Assembly (NCBI GenBank): GCA_015491865.1
Contig: WFVD01000021.1
Location: forward strand, 1-64,000
From: Gammaproteobacteria bacterium
GTDB lineage: Bacteria; Pseudomonadota; Gammaproteobacteria; SZUA-140
DNA length: 64,000 nucleotides
Direction: 5' to 3'
Shown: positions 63,185 to 64,000 of the stretch, one piece after another
Layout: each line of letters opens with the position of its first letter
Numbering within the stretch: the stretch's first letter is position 1
Program-made: the position numbers and the translations under genes
The notes under the pieces: generated by a model
Database searches by the model: none
The model's input: the letters and a program-made list of their open reading frames with translations, nothing else
Told to the model about the DNA's origin: nothing

Positions 63185-64000
63185 CGTACAGTCCCCTCGG
63201 TCACCCCATCTTGCTTACTGCCTACGGCCTTTTTATGGTTGTCGTACTCAACCAGGCGGCGCTCATAGTCAACACGCAGCAGCAGCGCAACCGCAATACA
63301 CATCACCAGCACACTACTGCCACCATAACTCATAAAAGGCAGCGTCAACCCCTTGGTCGGTAACACACCCATGTTCACGCCGATGTTGATAAAGGCCTGT
63401 ATGCCGATCCAGATACCGAGACCATAGGCAAGATAGGATGCGAAATGCATCCCCACCTTTTCAGCCAGCCGCCCGATCATAAAGGCGCGGACCACCACAA
63501 ATGCGAAAAGGGCGATGATCGTGAGCCCACCGACAAAACCAAACTCTTCCGAAATCACTGCAAACAGGAAATCCGTATGCGCCTCTGGAAGATAGAACAG
63601 TTTCTGTACACTCCCCCCGAGGCCAACGCCAAACCATTCACCCCGCCCAAAGGCGATCAGCGCCTGGGTTAACTGGAAGCCGCTATTAAATGGATCGGCC
63701 CATGGATCCATAAAGCCGGTAATCCGCTCCATGCGGTAAGGTGATGAGACCGCGAGGGCGGCCAGTGCCAGCGCCATCAACACCAGCAGTACCAGAAATT
63801 GTGAAAAGCGAACACCGCCAAGAAACATCATCGCCATTGCCGTCGCCAGAATCACCGCTGCGGCACCGAAGTCTGGCTCTGCCAGTAACAGCACACTGAC
63901 CAGCACCAGCACTGCCATCGGGCGAACAAAGCCACCCAGCGCTGTCTGCATCGAATCGCCGTGACGTACCAGGTAACCGGCCATGTAGACAATCACAAAT
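63178..64000 (-). CDS. ftsW: Lipid II polymerase FtsW (C-terminal part)
   Basis: The frame runs off the right edge; about 274 C-terminal residues are seen. They include AEPDFGAAAVILATAMAMMFLGG, the loop ERITGFMDPWADPFNSGFQLTQALIAFGRGEW of the SEDS family with its conserved Asp-containing segment, and the end GLTLPFMSYGGSSVLVMCIAV. FtsW is the septal glycosyltransferase. Only the N-terminal membrane helices are missing from the window. Confidence 0.96.
   Translation of the reverse strand, partial: FVIVYMAGYLVRHGDSMQTALGGFVRPMAVLVLVSVLLLAEPDFGAAAVILATAMAMMFLGGVRFSQFLVLLVLMALALAALAVSSPYRMERITGFMDPWADPFNSGFQLTQALIAFGRGEWFGVGLGGSVQKLFYLPEAHTDFLFAVISEEFGFVGGLTIIALFAFVVVRAFMIGRLAEKVGMHFASYLAYGLGIWIGIQAFINIGVNMGVLPTKGLTLPFMSYGGSSVLVMCIAVALLLRVDYERRLVEYDNHKKAVGSKQDGVTEGTVRW

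Overview
The window is a chromosomal segment of a gammaproteobacterium of moderate GC content. It has a complete distal dcw division and cell-wall cluster (ftsW-murG-murC-murB-ddlB-ftsQ-ftsA-ftsZ-lpxC followed by secA), the coaBC-dut-algC-argB order, radC-rpmB-rpmG, sspA-sspB, a ClpXP adaptor, a YgiQ-type radical SAM protein and a stand-alone second EF-G. No genus can be named from the sequence alone, and nothing in it points to a plasmid or phage.

Layout. 1-8150: a lower-GC accessory block. A very large Rhs/YD-repeat protein on the minus strand runs off the left edge; its start is damaged by an in-frame stop in the signal anchor and by a C9 tract that shifts the frame. Behind it lie about 1.4 kb of gene-poor DNA with a decayed IS3-family transposase. 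The block ends at the 3' end of a tRNA-Ala/tRNA-Glu operon, which looks like an island border. 8150-17210: gltX and a six-gene MoxR-DUF58-DUF4381-BatA-BatB/C-BatD operon, all minus strand with overlapping stops and starts. 17390-20820: a DnaJ-related protein, a Mip-like FKBP isomerase, a probable small RNA or 25-residue ORF, a LolA-like protein and a DUF2059-like exported protein. 21060-28530: ilvD, ttcA, argA, ygiQ, ybaN and a thioesterase. 28530-35620: fusA2, sspA-sspB, djlA, and copA with a translationally coupled 30-residue membrane microprotein.

35800-43250 is the second accessory-flavoured stretch: a VOC protein, a cytochrome c lipoprotein, a lipoprotein with an eightfold propeller-like repeat and a G8 tract in its ribosome binding site, a 213-bp MITE-like element, an MBL hydrolase, YdcH, a GIY-YIG protein, and a broken SelO-family gene whose middle seems to have been lost by a microhomology deletion. 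43390-50050: argB, algC, dut, coaBC, radC, rpmB, rpmG and argJ. 50129-64000: secA, an M23 peptidase, dciA, and the lpxC-to-ftsW cluster, which runs off the right edge.

How the genes work together. The right half builds and divides the envelope: lipid II synthesis and flipping or polymerisation, Z-ring assembly, lipid A commitment and protein export. ArgA, ArgB and ArgJ give most of the acetylated arginine pathway, and IlvD is in branched-chain synthesis. The Bat operon, FKBP, LolA-like, DjlA, CopA and cytochrome c genes serve envelope assembly and stress. I found no CRISPR array, no restriction or recognisable defence system, and no convincing new multi-gene system. The most interesting observations are the damaged Rhs gene, the SelO-family deletion, the unannotated small RNA or ORF at 18.8 kb, the CopA-coupled microprotein and the MITE-like element.
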